64,000 nucleotides of DNA from Diaphorobacter sp. HDW4B (GTDB lineage Bacteria > Pseudomonadota > Gammaproteobacteria > Burkholderiales > Burkholderiaceae_C), in contig NZ_CP049906.1 in NCBI RefSeq assembly GCF_011305535.1, positions 124,001 through 188,000 on the forward strand. Direction: 5' to 3'. The notes under the pieces are model-generated. The model saw only the letters and a list, made by a program, of their open reading frames with translations, made no database searches and was not told the origin of the DNA. Positions within the stretch are counted from its first letter, which is position 1, and every line of letters starts with the position of its first letter. A program made the position numbers and the translations under genes. Of the stretch, positions 19,130 through 28,217 are shown in pieces.

Positions 19130-20305
19130 TCAATCCACAAAGGTGAGACTGATGGGCGCTGGTGATTCGGCGGATTGACCCGTGTCCTTCAGTTGACCAG
19201 TAACGGAATCCACGCTGAACACGTTCACGCGGTTGCTGCGCTCGTTGGCGACCAGCAGCCACTTGCCGGAAGCGTGCAGTGCAAAGGTCCATGGGTTCTC
19301 GCCGCCACAGGCTATGGTTTGAATGAGCGACAGCTCACCGTTGTCCGCATTGGTGGCGTAGACCTGCAACTGGTTCTCGCCGCGCACGCCGACGTAGACA
19401 AACCGAGCATCGGCGCTGCTGGCAATCTCAGAGCCGCTCCTGGCACCCGCGAACTGCGCGCTGTGGGTCTGCAGGTTCTGCACCTGCGTGAATGTCCCTT
19501 GCTGGGTATCCCAACGCAAGGTGGTCAATTCCGCCGTCAACTCGCTGAGCAGGTGCACAAAGCGCTGGTCCTTGCTGAACACCAGATGCCTTGGACCACT
19601 GCCCGCTGCGGCCACATAGGCTTGCGCTGGGTCGGCCACCGACAGCTTGTGGCTGGAGCGATCAAATGCGTAGGCATAGACACGGTCGGTTCCCAGATCG
19701 GGCGCAAGCACATGTTTGCCGCTGGCGTCCACAAACACGCCATGCGCGTGCGGACTGGCCTGACGGCGATGCGGGCCAGTGCCTTGGTGCTTGATGGTGG
19801 AAGCCAAAGCGCCCAGACTGCCATCGTCATTGAGCGCAATGCTGGAGACCGAACCGCCGCCGTAGTTGGACACCAGCAGGGTCTTGGACGCAGCATCGAG
19901 CCACAGATGGGTAGGACCGCTGCCGCCCGTGGCCTGATGGTTGACAGCGCGAAGCGCGCCACTCGATCGATCCACGGCGAAGGCCGTGACCTTGCCATCT
20001 GGCGTGCCGTCATCGCTCGTCATGTAGAGAATCGGCAATGTGGGATGGGCCACACCCCAGCGCGCCTTGGGCAGATCAGCTGCCGAATCAAGGCTCGTCA
20101 ACTGACCCGATCCCGCATCGAATCGCAGCGCGCGCAGGCCGTTGCCGTTCACGCCCACATAGACCAGTGCAGTCTGCGACTGGCTCAGGGCCATCAGGTC
20201 TTCGGCGCACATGCCGTATTCGCTGGCCGAAAGCGTGAGCGAGAAAATCGCTGCGCTGATGACGCCTTGCCAACGCAGTGCGCCGGGTTTGAGGTTCCAC
20301 TTCAC
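19130..20305 (-). CDS. Secreted lactonase-family seven-bladed propeller protein
   Basis: A 391-residue protein of the 6-phosphogluconolactonase (Pgl/PF10282) propeller family. Repeats such as VYVGVNGNGLRALRF, FVYVGVRGENQLQVY and KWLLVANERSNRVNVFSVD fill residues 45-385. I chose the GTG at 20305: AGGAA precedes it at about ten bases and the following 34 residues form a Sec signal peptide ending in Met-Cys-Ala. Frames starting further upstream would read through the promoter. It could open a sugar-acid or muconolactone-like lactone in the periplasm. Its promoter carries the same activator element as the degradative array at 37208, which links it to that pathway. Confidence 0.8.
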   Translation of the reverse strand: MKWNLKPGALRWQGVISAAIFSLTLSASEYGMCAEDLMALSQSQTALVYVGVNGNGLRALRFDAGSGQLTSLDSAADLPKARWGVAHPTLPILYMTSDDGTPDGKVTAFAVDRSSGALRAVNHQATGGSGPTHLWLDAASKTLLVSNYGGGSVSSIALNDDGSLGALASTIKHQGTGPHRRQASPHAHGVFVDASGKHVLAPDLGTDRVYAYAFDRSSHKLSVADPAQAYVAAAGSGPRHLVFSKDQRFVHLLSELTAELTTLRWDTQQGTFTQVQNLQTHSAQFAGARSGSEIASSADARFVYVGVRGENQLQVYATNADNGELSLIQTIACGGENPWTFALHASGKWLLVANERSNRVNVFSVDSVTGQLKDTGQSAESPAPISLTFVD

Positions 20306-20380
20306 GTTCTTCAATTCCTGTATTTGCGGATCGCGAGCACATGAAAATGGCCTGCGTCCGTATGTCTCCTGATGGATTGA

Positions 20381-20439
20381 AGAATAGTGAGTACGCCGCG
20401 CAACGCCACTACACAAAAGAGAGATTCACTGGCACTTTT
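20381..20439 (-). promoter_or_regulatory. Activator-dependent promoter, element copy 1 (lactonase)
   Basis: On the minus strand the 35-base element runs from 20439 to 20405: it starts AAAAGTGCCAGTGAAT and ends TTTTGTGTAGTGGC. Exactly 18 bases later comes the -10-like TATTCT (20386-20381). No good -35 box is present; the element occupies its place, as in class II activation by AraC-type proteins. The lactonase start is about 75 bases downstream. A near-identical element with identical spacing is at 37290-37348. Confidence 0.75.
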
Positions 20440-20499
20440 CTTCGTGCCCGCTCTTGTGGGCCGGTGCCGTTTGATGTATATCAACCGACACCATTTGCC

Positions 20500-21429
20500 T
20501 CAGGCTGACGCAGCGTGCGGCTGATGCCTTGCGGTGATGCGGAACTGGCTAGGTGATTGCCCTACCTCCTTGCGAAAGAAGCGCGTGAAATAGGCCGCAT
20601 CAGAGAAGCCCAATCCAAACGCGATCTGCTCCATCGACATTTCGCCAAAAATCAGATGCCGCTTGGCTTCGGTGATAAGCCGTGCATGGATCATCTTGGT
20701 AGGGCTCTGCGCAGCCACCGCAGCACAAGCGGTGCGCAGTTGCACCAACGATACCGCCAGCATCGATGCGTAGTTTTGAAGTTGGAGGTGCTGACGGTAA
20801 TGCTGCTCGATCAGCTCGCGGAACCGCTCGACCAGGCGCGACTCCTTGGGACTCGGGCCATCCTCAGGGATCACCTGATTGAGGTGGCTGCGACGCACCA
20901 ACATCAACAGCAGCAAGGTCAGCAAGGCCTCGGTTCCCACCACATGTCCAGAAGGCTTGTTCGCGATTTCCGAGCCCAATTGCGTGATGATGGTGAACAT
21001 CTGCTGTGCGGTTTCGGACTCGTCCGCCAACGGGATCGTGAGTGGTGCGGCCCACAAACGACTGAACTCCGGCAGCCGCGTGTTCACCTGCTTGAGGTAA
21101 GTGACATCAATCGTCACCACCCAACGGTCCACATCCATGTCGTAGCGCATGCCGTGCACTGTTTCGGTGGGCAGCAGCAGCACGCAAGGCCCCTGAAAGG
21201 GAACCGCGCGCCCCTCCAGATTCACCGCACCGCTGCCGCTGCGCACGAAGATCACCTGCCCGTAATCGGGATGCGAGTGCACATCGGTCTTCCAGCGCCC
21301 CCGGTCGGTCACATGGCCTACGTTGACGAACCAGCTTTCCTCCGCTTCGGGCCGCTCCACATAGAGCCTGACCTTGGGAACCGTCTGGGAATTGCTGTCG
21401 TGCTTGGACGAGCGGAATTGCGTTGCCAT
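20500..21429 (-). CDS. AraC-family regulator (cupin sensor + AraC DNA-binding domain)
   Basis: About 309 residues from the ATG at 21429, which has GAGAGAC upstream; the ORF extends to 21492 without support. Residues 30-130 form a cupin sensor (HSHPDYGQVIFVRSGSG, then LLLPTETVHGMRYD), similar to PobR/HpaA-type aromatic sensors. Residues 205-300 contain two helix-turn-helix motifs (ASMLAVSLVQLRTACAAV and EQIAFGLGFSDAAYFTRFF). It lies between the terminator of the large catabolic array and the lactonase promoter, which carries an AraC-like direct-repeat element. It is therefore the best candidate activator of promoters at 20381, 37290 and 42117. Confidence 0.88.
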   Translation of the reverse strand: MATQFRSSKHDSNSQTVPKVRLYVERPEAEESWFVNVGHVTDRGRWKTDVHSHPDYGQVIFVRSGSGAVNLEGRAVPFQGPCVLLLPTETVHGMRYDMDVDRWVVTIDVTYLKQVNTRLPEFSRLWAAPLTIPLADESETAQQMFTIITQLGSEIANKPSGHVVGTEALLTLLLLMLVRRSHLNQVIPEDGPSPKESRLVERFRELIEQHYRQHLQLQNYASMLAVSLVQLRTACAAVAAQSPTKMIHARLITEAKRHLIFGEMSMEQIAFGLGFSDAAYFTRFFRKEVGQSPSQFRITARHQPHAASA

Positions 21430-21523
21430 CGCGTTGTCTCTCAAAAATCTGCTTTGACCAAAATGGTAAACGCTCACAGACGGCTTTCGCACAATTCACC
21501 TCGCGCCATGCATGTAAAGAAGC

Positions 21524-21565
21524 AAAAAGAAAAAGCCATCTGCACCGCTCACGAGCGCAGATGGC
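21524..21565 (-). terminator. Terminator of the 37208-to-21588 catabolic array
   Basis: On the minus strand GCCATCTGC (as read, 21565-21557) pairs with GCAGATGGC (21543-21535), a perfect 9-bp stem, and is followed by TTTTTCTTTTT. It lies 22 bases past the RND gene stop. Confidence 0.92.
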
Positions 21566-21587
21566 AAACCCACCAGGAATGCTTACC

Positions 21588-23978
21588 CTAGACTTTCTTG
21601 GACGATGGCAGCAGAAAGTGCGCCAGCGCTGGCAGCAGCACCAGTGCGCCGATCATGTTCACCACGAACATGAAGGCCAGCAGCACGCCCATGTCCGCCT
21701 GGAACTTGATGGGCGAGAACGCCCAGGTCGCCACGCCCACCGCCAGCGTGATGCCGGTCAGCATCACCACGCGGCCCGTGGATTGCAGCGAGCGTTGGTA
21801 GGCGATATGCAGCGATTCGCCCTTGCGCATTTCCGCCAGCATGATGCTGAGCACATAGAGTGCGTAGTCCACACCGATGCCCACACCCAGCGCCACCACC
21901 GGCAAGGTTGCCACCTTCAGACCGATGCCGAGCGCGACCATCAGCGCCTCCGACAGCACCGAGGTCAGGACCAGCGGAATGATGGCGCAGGCCACGGCAC
22001 GCCAGGAACGGAAGGTGATGTAGCTGAGCACAATCACCGCCACGTAGACCAGCAGCAGCATGAAACGGTCCGCCTTTTTGACTACCGCGTTGGTCGCTGC
22101 CTCAAAGCCCGCGTTGCCAGCGGCCAGCAGAAAGCGCGCATCTTCCGAATCGTTCTGCTGCGCAAACTCTTCCACTGCAGCGCTCACGCGGCGCAGCGTG
22201 TCGGCCTTGTGGTCACGCAGGAACACCTGGATCTGCGGCAACGAGAAGTCTCCATCGACCAGACTGCGCGGCGCACGCGACGCAGCGGTGTTGAGGGCGC
22301 CCTGGTTGGGCGAAAGCTCGAACCAGCGCGGGTTGCCTTCGTTCATCGCCACCGCGTTCTGGCGCGCGAGCGACGCCAGCGACGCCGTGCTTTCGACGCC
22401 GTCGATCTGCCTCAGACGCCATTCCAGATCGTCGATACGCTCCAGCACCTCGTACTTGAGACCCGACTGCGCAGGCGTCTTCACCATCACCACGAACACG
22501 TCACTGCTGGTGGCGTAGTGCCGCGTGAGATAGGCGTTGTCCACGTTGTAGCGCGATTGCGGTCGCAGCTCCGGCGCGCCTTCATCGAGGTCACCGATCT
22601 GCAGACCCCGGCTGCCCAGCGCGCCGCCAACGCCCAGCAGCACGGCGCACAGGATTGCCACCAGCGCCCAGCGTCTTTCGGTGAAACGCGCGAGCATGGC
22701 CCACAAGCCGCCGACGCCGGTCGTGCCGTGTTCGACCACATCGTCACGCACCGCGCGTTGCGCCGCCTTGGCGCTCACGCCCGTGTAGCTGAGCAGCACC
22801 GGCAGCAGAATCAGGTTGGTGAACACCAGAATCGCCACGCCCAAGCTGGCGATGATGGCCAACTGACGGATCGAATGGATGTCGATGACCAGCAGCACAG
22901 CAAACCCCACGGCATCACAGGCCAGCGCGGTGAAACCCGCGATGAAGAGACGGCGGAAGGTATAGCGCGCCGCAACCAGCTTGTCGTAGCCACGGCCGAT
23001 GTCCAGCATCACGCCGTTCATCTTCTGCGCGCCGTGGCTCATGCCGATGGCGAACACCAGAAACGGCACCAGCGCGGCATAAGGATCGAGCGAGAAGCCC
23101 AGCAGCGGCAGCACACCCAGTTGCCAGATCACGGCGATCATCGAACACATCACCACCAGCGCCGTGCTGCGCAGGCAGCGCGTGTACCACAGCACAATGG
23201 CCGTGACGATGGCGGCAGCCAGCGCAAAGAACGCCATCACCTCGACCAGACCCTCGATCATGTCGCCCGCCACCTTGGCAAAACCCGTCACGTGCAGCGA
23301 GAGCTTGTCACTGTCGTACTTGCTGCGCAGTACTTCCAAGCTTTGCGAGAGGGCCGCGTAGTCCAGCGCATTGCCCGACTCGTCGCGCTCGGCCAGCGGA
23401 ATGATCAATGCCGAAGATCGGTAATCCTTGGCCACCAGTTGGCCTACTTCCCCCGAGCGCTCGATGTTCAGGCGCACGCGCTGCAGAGCACTGGCCGATC
23501 CGTCAAAGCCGCTGGGCATGACGGTGCCGCCTTCGAAGCCGTTCTCGGTCACCACGGTCCAGCGCGTGGACGGTGTCCACAGCGATTTCATCTGGCCGCG
23601 CACCACGCCCGGCAGGTTGAAGACATCGTCATTGATCTTCTTGAGCGACTCCAGATACTGCGCATCCAGAATGCTGCCCTCGCCCTTGCGCTCGACCACG
23701 ATGCGCAGGCTGTTGGCCTGCGAGACCAGCTTCTTGCGCTCTGCCAGATAGTTCTGCAGATAGGGGTGCGACAGCGGCAGCATGCCCTCGAAGCTCGCAT
23801 TCGGCGTGATGCGTGTGGCCTGAAAGCCCAGCAGCAGCGTGAAGACCACGCACAGCACGATCACCGCAATGCGGTTGTTGAAGACCAGCCGTTCCAGCCA
23901 GTTGCCCGAGTCGGGGTCGAACGATTTCTGATACGTCACTTTGGGCGGCTGCACAGGGCTTGCCAGGTTCACACTCAT
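21588..23978 (-). CDS. RND/MMPL-family transporter
   Basis: A 796-residue inner-membrane protein with the RND-like duplicated layout: one membrane helix near residues 35-55, a large periplasmic domain, a block of five to six helices (about 240-400), a second helix near 445-465, a second periplasmic domain and a final helix block (about 625-790). Motifs such as DPYAALVPFLVFAIGMSHGAQ and GVGIGVDYALYVLSIM occupy the positions of RND transmembrane helices 4 and 10. The family moves hydrophobic molecules across or out of the membrane. The gene overlaps the YCF48-like gene by four bases and ends the array. With the DUF1302 and DUF1329 proteins it forms a recurrent envelope module. Confidence 0.88.
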   Translation of the reverse strand: MSVNLASPVQPPKVTYQKSFDPDSGNWLERLVFNNRIAVIVLCVVFTLLLGFQATRITPNASFEGMLPLSHPYLQNYLAERKKLVSQANSLRIVVERKGEGSILDAQYLESLKKINDDVFNLPGVVRGQMKSLWTPSTRWTVVTENGFEGGTVMPSGFDGSASALQRVRLNIERSGEVGQLVAKDYRSSALIIPLAERDESGNALDYAALSQSLEVLRSKYDSDKLSLHVTGFAKVAGDMIEGLVEVMAFFALAAAIVTAIVLWYTRCLRSTALVVMCSMIAVIWQLGVLPLLGFSLDPYAALVPFLVFAIGMSHGAQKMNGVMLDIGRGYDKLVAARYTFRRLFIAGFTALACDAVGFAVLLVIDIHSIRQLAIIASLGVAILVFTNLILLPVLLSYTGVSAKAAQRAVRDDVVEHGTTGVGGLWAMLARFTERRWALVAILCAVLLGVGGALGSRGLQIGDLDEGAPELRPQSRYNVDNAYLTRHYATSSDVFVVMVKTPAQSGLKYEVLERIDDLEWRLRQIDGVESTASLASLARQNAVAMNEGNPRWFELSPNQGALNTAASRAPRSLVDGDFSLPQIQVFLRDHKADTLRRVSAAVEEFAQQNDSEDARFLLAAGNAGFEAATNAVVKKADRFMLLLVYVAVIVLSYITFRSWRAVACAIIPLVLTSVLSEALMVALGIGLKVATLPVVALGVGIGVDYALYVLSIMLAEMRKGESLHIAYQRSLQSTGRVVMLTGITLAVGVATWAFSPIKFQADMGVLLAFMFVVNMIGALVLLPALAHFLLPSSKKV

Positions 23979-25114
23979 GTCGATTTCCCCTTGGCATCGG
24001 GCGACTCGGATGCCGTCTGCAATTCAGCGCGCTCCACGCGCATGAGTCCACGCGACCCCGCCATCACCAACGCGCCATCGGGCGTGATGGCCATGGCGCT
24101 GAACGGATAGCGCAGCTTGAGTCCCACCCCCTTGAAGCTGCGACCGGAATCGCCACTCACCAGCAATTGCCCCGCCTGCCCCGCGAGCAGCACGCGGCCA
24201 TCGTCGAGCTGCAGACCAGTGAACAGCGATGCGTCCACCGGCGTCTGCACCGTGGCCCATGGCTCTCCGGGCGCTCCGCTGTGGAACACCTTGCCGCGCA
24301 GGCCGTACATGAGCAGCGTGCCGTCGCGCAGCGTGAGCGCTCCGAACAGGCTGCCCGTGCTGGGCGAATCGGCAGCGGTGAACGCACCGTTATGACCAGC
24401 CGAACGCAGCAGAATGCCCTGCTCGCCCAGCAGCCATTGCTCGTCGAATCGCGATGCATATCCGTAGAGGCTGAGTCCATCAGGATTGGGCAGCTTCTGC
24501 ATTTGCGAGGTCCACGTCGTTCCACCATCGGTGCTGGAGAACGCCAGACCATAGGCACCGATCACGAGCAGCGAACCGTCGGATCGCACGATGATGTCGG
24601 TGAACGGCTTGTCCGCGCCTTCGCTCACCAAGCGCATCGCATCTTCAAGCGGTGCCTGCAGGCGCTGCGCCGCAGCGCCCGCGCTGGCGGCGGTGTATGC
24701 CGACTGTGCAGCCTTCAGCGTCAACTCGGCGGCGGTACGCCCGTCGAGCACCCGCTGCCAGGTAGCGCCTGCATCGCGGGTGCGCAGCACCACACCCATG
24801 TTGCCCACGGCCCAACCTTCGAGCTTGTTGGCAAAGCGCATGGCGGTGAGCGTGACGCTGACCGGCACCTCGGCCTGTTGCCACTGCCGACCGTTGTCGT
24901 CGGAGAAGACGATCAGGCCACGCTCGCCGCCCGCCACCAGCCGCAGACCGGCCCGCGCCACGCAGACCATGACGGCCTGCGTGGGCCGCACGGCCTTGAT
25001 CGCGGGGCGCGACAGCGCCGTCTGGCGCTCTGCCGCATCCGAGATTGCGGGCAGCACCATGCACGCAGCCGCACACAGCAAGCTGCGGCGATCAACGCGG
25101 TTTGCGGAAGTCAA
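23975..25114 (-). CDS. YCF48/HCF136-like propeller protein, secreted
   Basis: A 379-residue protein with repeated sialidase/BNR-like motifs (FSDDNGRQW, TRDAGATWQRV, SSTDGGTTW, SGDSGRSF), the pattern of YCF48/HCF136-like photosystem-stability proteins, which in heterotrophs are seen next to RND genes. The start is a TTG at 25114 that overlaps the DUF1329 stop (TTGA) with a G-rich ribosome-binding stretch upstream. Residues 1-28 look like a signal peptide (RRSLLCAAACMVLPAISDA-A). It overlaps the RND start by four bases, so production is coupled. A periplasmic accessory role for the RND pump is likely. Confidence 0.8.
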   Translation of the reverse strand: MTSANRVDRRSLLCAAACMVLPAISDAAERQTALSRPAIKAVRPTQAVMVCVARAGLRLVAGGERGLIVFSDDNGRQWQQAEVPVSVTLTAMRFANKLEGWAVGNMGVVLRTRDAGATWQRVLDGRTAAELTLKAAQSAYTAASAGAAAQRLQAPLEDAMRLVSEGADKPFTDIIVRSDGSLLVIGAYGLAFSSTDGGTTWTSQMQKLPNPDGLSLYGYASRFDEQWLLGEQGILLRSAGHNGAFTAADSPSTGSLFGALTLRDGTLLMYGLRGKVFHSGAPGEPWATVQTPVDASLFTGLQLDDGRVLLAGQAGQLLVSGDSGRSFKGVGLKLRYPFSAMAITPDGALVMAGSRGLMRVERAELQTASESPDAKGKST

Positions 25115-26487
25115 CGCACGCCCCCGCTGGACAATGCCGCCGAGCTGTACTTGTTCAGTTCCTTGGCCAAGTAATTGCCGAACTGCACGCTGCCCGTGTC
25201 ATGCAATGCCGCTGCGTACACATACGCACCTGCCTGCAGGTCATAGATCACGTAGCTCACGGTCATCGACATGGGTTGGTCGCTGGCCAGCAGCGTGTGC
25301 GCCTGACCGGTGCGCCACAACTTGCCCTGCGCGTCCCACGAATCCGACACCACGGCTTGCCATGTGTCCTCGTCCAGATACAGACGGCGCTTGGCCTGCA
25401 CATTGCGCTTACCTTCCTTGAGCGTCATCTCCACCACCCACACGCGGCGCAGCTCCCAGCGCACGGCCTCGGGTGCAAGCAGCCCCTTGTTCACCACATC
25501 CTTGCTGGGCTTGGCGAACAGGCCATTGTTGTTGGCAGGGATAAGCAGTTCGCGCTTGCCGACCAGCTTGATGTTGTACTGGTCCTGCTCGCCCTGGAAC
25601 AGATTCACGTCGTCAAAGCTGACCAGACCACCGCCCGATGCATCCGGCGCGTCGTGCGAGATCGAGGGCGACTTGCGCACGCGGCGCTGGCCCGGCAGGT
25701 ATTGCCAGCCATCCTTTTGCTTGGCAAAACTGTCCACATACTCGATCGACAGCAACGACTGGCCGGAAATCGCGGCAGGCTCCAGATAGTCGATGCGCGT
25801 GCGCGAGACTTCGCCGTTGTTCTGCTCGGGCGTTCCGGCTGGATCGTAGTAGGGAACGGCGCGCTGGGTGCGCGAGCGCGCGGTCAGAATGCGGTCGCCC
25901 GAGGCGGTCATCACATACTTGTCGCTCACGATGTTGGTGACCTGACCACGGTAGCTCAGCGTGTGGTTCCACATGGCCTCGTTGCCGTCCTTGGGGATCG
26001 GAAACGGAATGCCACCGAACGCGCCTTCCACCGTCAATCCATCGTTGGTCAGCTTGGCGCGGGTCGCGTTCTTGAACACCTGGTCGTACACGCCCTGCGC
26101 GAAATTCGCGGTGCGGTGCGATGGATAGACGTCGATCTTGAACGCGGGCTGCTTGGCGAACAACGCCTTGGTGCCTTCGCTCAGTTGCTCCGCGTGTTCT
26201 GCGACATTGGCGGCGGTGATGGTAAAACGTGGCTTCTCGTTGGCATAGGGGTCGATGCGGCGGCCCTTGGCGTCGGGGTTGACCGCAGGTGCCTTGCCGT
26301 CCCAAGCGGGAATCGTGCCCTGCGCATTGGCCGCGCGTTCTGCGCCATAAGGCGTGAGCTTGGATTTGAGCGCAGCCGCTTCGTCAGGCGTGACACCAGC
26401 AAAGGCTTGCGTCGTTACCAGCACCATCAGTGCCGCTGCGAGTTGAATGGTCTTCGGGGTTGCTGTCGGGGTTGTCTTCGTCGTCAT
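25111..26487 (-). CDS. DUF1329 periplasmic protein (LolB-like outer-membrane lipid module)
   Basis: A 458-residue DUF1329 protein with a Sec signal peptide (cleavage after the Ala-Phe-Ala near residue 30). Typical segments are GVTPDEAAALKSKLTPYGAE, AFGGIPFPIPKDGNEAMWNH and RRLYLDEDTWQAV. The family is thought to have a LolA/LolB-like barrel that could hold hydrophobic ligands and is almost always encoded beside DUF1302. The gene starts 35 bases after the DUF1302 stop and overlaps the YCF48-like start. In this array it may pass a hydrophobic substrate between the outer-membrane barrel and the RND protein; that direction of transport is inference. Confidence 0.88.
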   Translation of the reverse strand: MTTKTTPTATPKTIQLAAALMVLVTTQAFAGVTPDEAAALKSKLTPYGAERAANAQGTIPAWDGKAPAVNPDAKGRRIDPYANEKPRFTITAANVAEHAEQLSEGTKALFAKQPAFKIDVYPSHRTANFAQGVYDQVFKNATRAKLTNDGLTVEGAFGGIPFPIPKDGNEAMWNHTLSYRGQVTNIVSDKYVMTASGDRILTARSRTQRAVPYYDPAGTPEQNNGEVSRTRIDYLEPAAISGQSLLSIEYVDSFAKQKDGWQYLPGQRRVRKSPSISHDAPDASGGGLVSFDDVNLFQGEQDQYNIKLVGKRELLIPANNNGLFAKPSKDVVNKGLLAPEAVRWELRRVWVVEMTLKEGKRNVQAKRRLYLDEDTWQAVVSDSWDAQGKLWRTGQAHTLLASDQPMSMTVSYVIYDLQAGAYVYAAALHDTGSVQFGNYLAKELNKYSSAALSSGGVR

Positions 26488-26522
26488 TTTTGTGATTCCT
26501 TGAAGTCAGGTTGTCTCTTGGA

Positions 26523-28124
26523 TCAGAAGCTGGTCTGCAGGCTGAAGCGGATGTAGTCGCGATCAAGCATGGCTTGCGTGTCGATCTTTCCGAGGTAGCG
26601 CACGTACGACAGATTGGCCGTCCACTTGCTCAGATAGACACCGCTGATGCCCAGCACCAGATCGCCACCCTTGTTCGGGCTGCCCGCAAACGGGAAGGCC
26701 GTGTCGATCATCGAGTTGCCCTTGAACGACCAACCCAGATTGATCGACGGGCTCACATCCAGACCCGGCAGCACCTGGTAGTAGGTAGGAGTGAAGATCA
26801 CACGCGCGCCGACACTGGTCTTGTTGCGCGTGGTGTCGATGATGCTGGCGTTGCGATCGATGGACATCACATGGTTGGCCGCGATTTCGCCGGTCAGGCT
26901 CGCGCCACCCCACAACGCCGATGGGCCGTAGACGTTGACCGTGGAGAGGTTCGCGTGCAGCGTCTTGCCCGTGGGATAAGCGGCGCTGCTGCCCAGATTG
27001 GTGTTGGTCCCACCGGCAGGGATCGACAGCGATCCTTGCTTTGCACCCAGCGGCTGACCAAAGCGCACCGAGGCTTCGCCCGACACGTTGGCATCGCCCA
27101 CCTGCGTGCCGAAGCTGGTGCCCAGCACGCGGATGTTCTTGGGATAGGCAATCCAGTAGCGTTTGTTGGGCACCTGCGTGAAAACCTGCGGCGAAGTGTC
27201 CTGATAGCGCAGCGCGTAGAAGCCAAAATCGGTATCCAGCAGATCGCTGTGGGTGTTCAATGCCACGCCGAAGTTCGGGCTGTGCGAGCCCTTGATCTCA
27301 CCTGCGTAATTCAGCTTCATCGTTCCCAGATCGAAAACCTCGCGGCCGGGGCCGAGGAAGTCCGCACTGCTGAAATAGCTGCCCGCTGGCGGCAGGCGCG
27401 TGGGCTTGAACTTCGCTTGGACGTAGGCCTCGACGCTGGTGCTTTCCGTGAGTTGCCAGGTGCCCGCGATCTGCGGCACGGGCATGGTGGTTTCCTTGGC
27501 CGTCGTGCCCGGAATGTTCAGCTTGTAGATGTCGGTCGGGGCCATGCCTTTGGCAATGCCGTTGTTGCCGAAGAACAGGCTGGTGCCCCAGATCTGCGCG
27601 AACTGACCGGCGCGCACGGACAGCCGCGTGTCGCCGATGTCGACCTTGCCGAACGCGAACAGGTCGAGCAGCTCGATGTTCTTGCCCGCCGCAGTGCTTG
27701 TGCCGTTGGTGAACTGGTTGTACGCCCCGCTCGTGATGTTGGCGGTGGCGGCAGAGTTGTTGTCGTTCGTGCGGTTGTAGACCGAGTCATACCACGCCGC
27801 TGCACTCATGCGAAAGCCGAAGCCGTCCTTTTGCACATCGAATTCGGTGAGCCAGTCCATGCGATTGGACATCAGGCCCTTCTGGATATTGCGGTCACCG
27901 TCGTCGTTGTTGCGCTTGGACGCCGCAGGCGAGATCAGCCCGCTGTCCGGGTTCTTCAGGCGGTAGCCGCCGCTGTACTTGAACGTGTTGTCCCAGCGCA
28001 CCTGCCAGTCGCCATCGGGGTTCAGGTCCATGGCGTTCGCTGCTGCGCCTGCCAGCAGACCGCCCGCCAGCACGGCTACGGCCTGGCCCAGTTTGTGAAG
28101 TTTCACGGGGTTGTGCTTCTTCAT
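26523..28124 (-). CDS. DUF1302 outer-membrane beta-barrel protein
   Basis: A 533-residue DUF1302 protein. A signal peptide covers residues 1-31 (basic start, then LGQAVAVLAGGLLAGAAANA), and the rest shows alternating amphipathic strands with aromatic girdles and a C-terminal Phe (SLQTSF), as expected for an outer-membrane barrel. Features such as LSVRAGQFAQIWGTSLFFG and the final DYIRFSLQTSF are family hallmarks. The ATG at 28124 follows AAGGAG at seven bases. It is the first gene of the envelope module, 93 bases downstream of a decarboxylase-like gene. It probably admits the hydrophobic or aromatic growth substrate. Confidence 0.88.
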   Translation of the reverse strand: MKKHNPVKLHKLGQAVAVLAGGLLAGAAANAMDLNPDGDWQVRWDNTFKYSGGYRLKNPDSGLISPAASKRNNDDGDRNIQKGLMSNRMDWLTEFDVQKDGFGFRMSAAAWYDSVYNRTNDNNSAATANITSGAYNQFTNGTSTAAGKNIELLDLFAFGKVDIGDTRLSVRAGQFAQIWGTSLFFGNNGIAKGMAPTDIYKLNIPGTTAKETTMPVPQIAGTWQLTESTSVEAYVQAKFKPTRLPPAGSYFSSADFLGPGREVFDLGTMKLNYAGEIKGSHSPNFGVALNTHSDLLDTDFGFYALRYQDTSPQVFTQVPNKRYWIAYPKNIRVLGTSFGTQVGDANVSGEASVRFGQPLGAKQGSLSIPAGGTNTNLGSSAAYPTGKTLHANLSTVNVYGPSALWGGASLTGEIAANHVMSIDRNASIIDTTRNKTSVGARVIFTPTYYQVLPGLDVSPSINLGWSFKGNSMIDTAFPFAGSPNKGGDLVLGISGVYLSKWTANLSYVRYLGKIDTQAMLDRDYIRFSLQTSF

Positions 28125-28217
28125 GCTTGTCTCCTTCTCTTTCTGTTGTCGCGTTTTCGTCGTTGATTGAATGAAAGTGCGCGCCGCCGATCCCTCGCCC
28201 ATGCGGCGCGCGAAGGC

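Noticed and set aside
21423-24110. Plus-strand open frame of 895 codons
   Set aside because: It lies opposite the RND transporter, whose membrane pattern and neighbours are clear. The His/Gln/Arg-rich translation is typical of an antisense shadow in GC-rich DNA.
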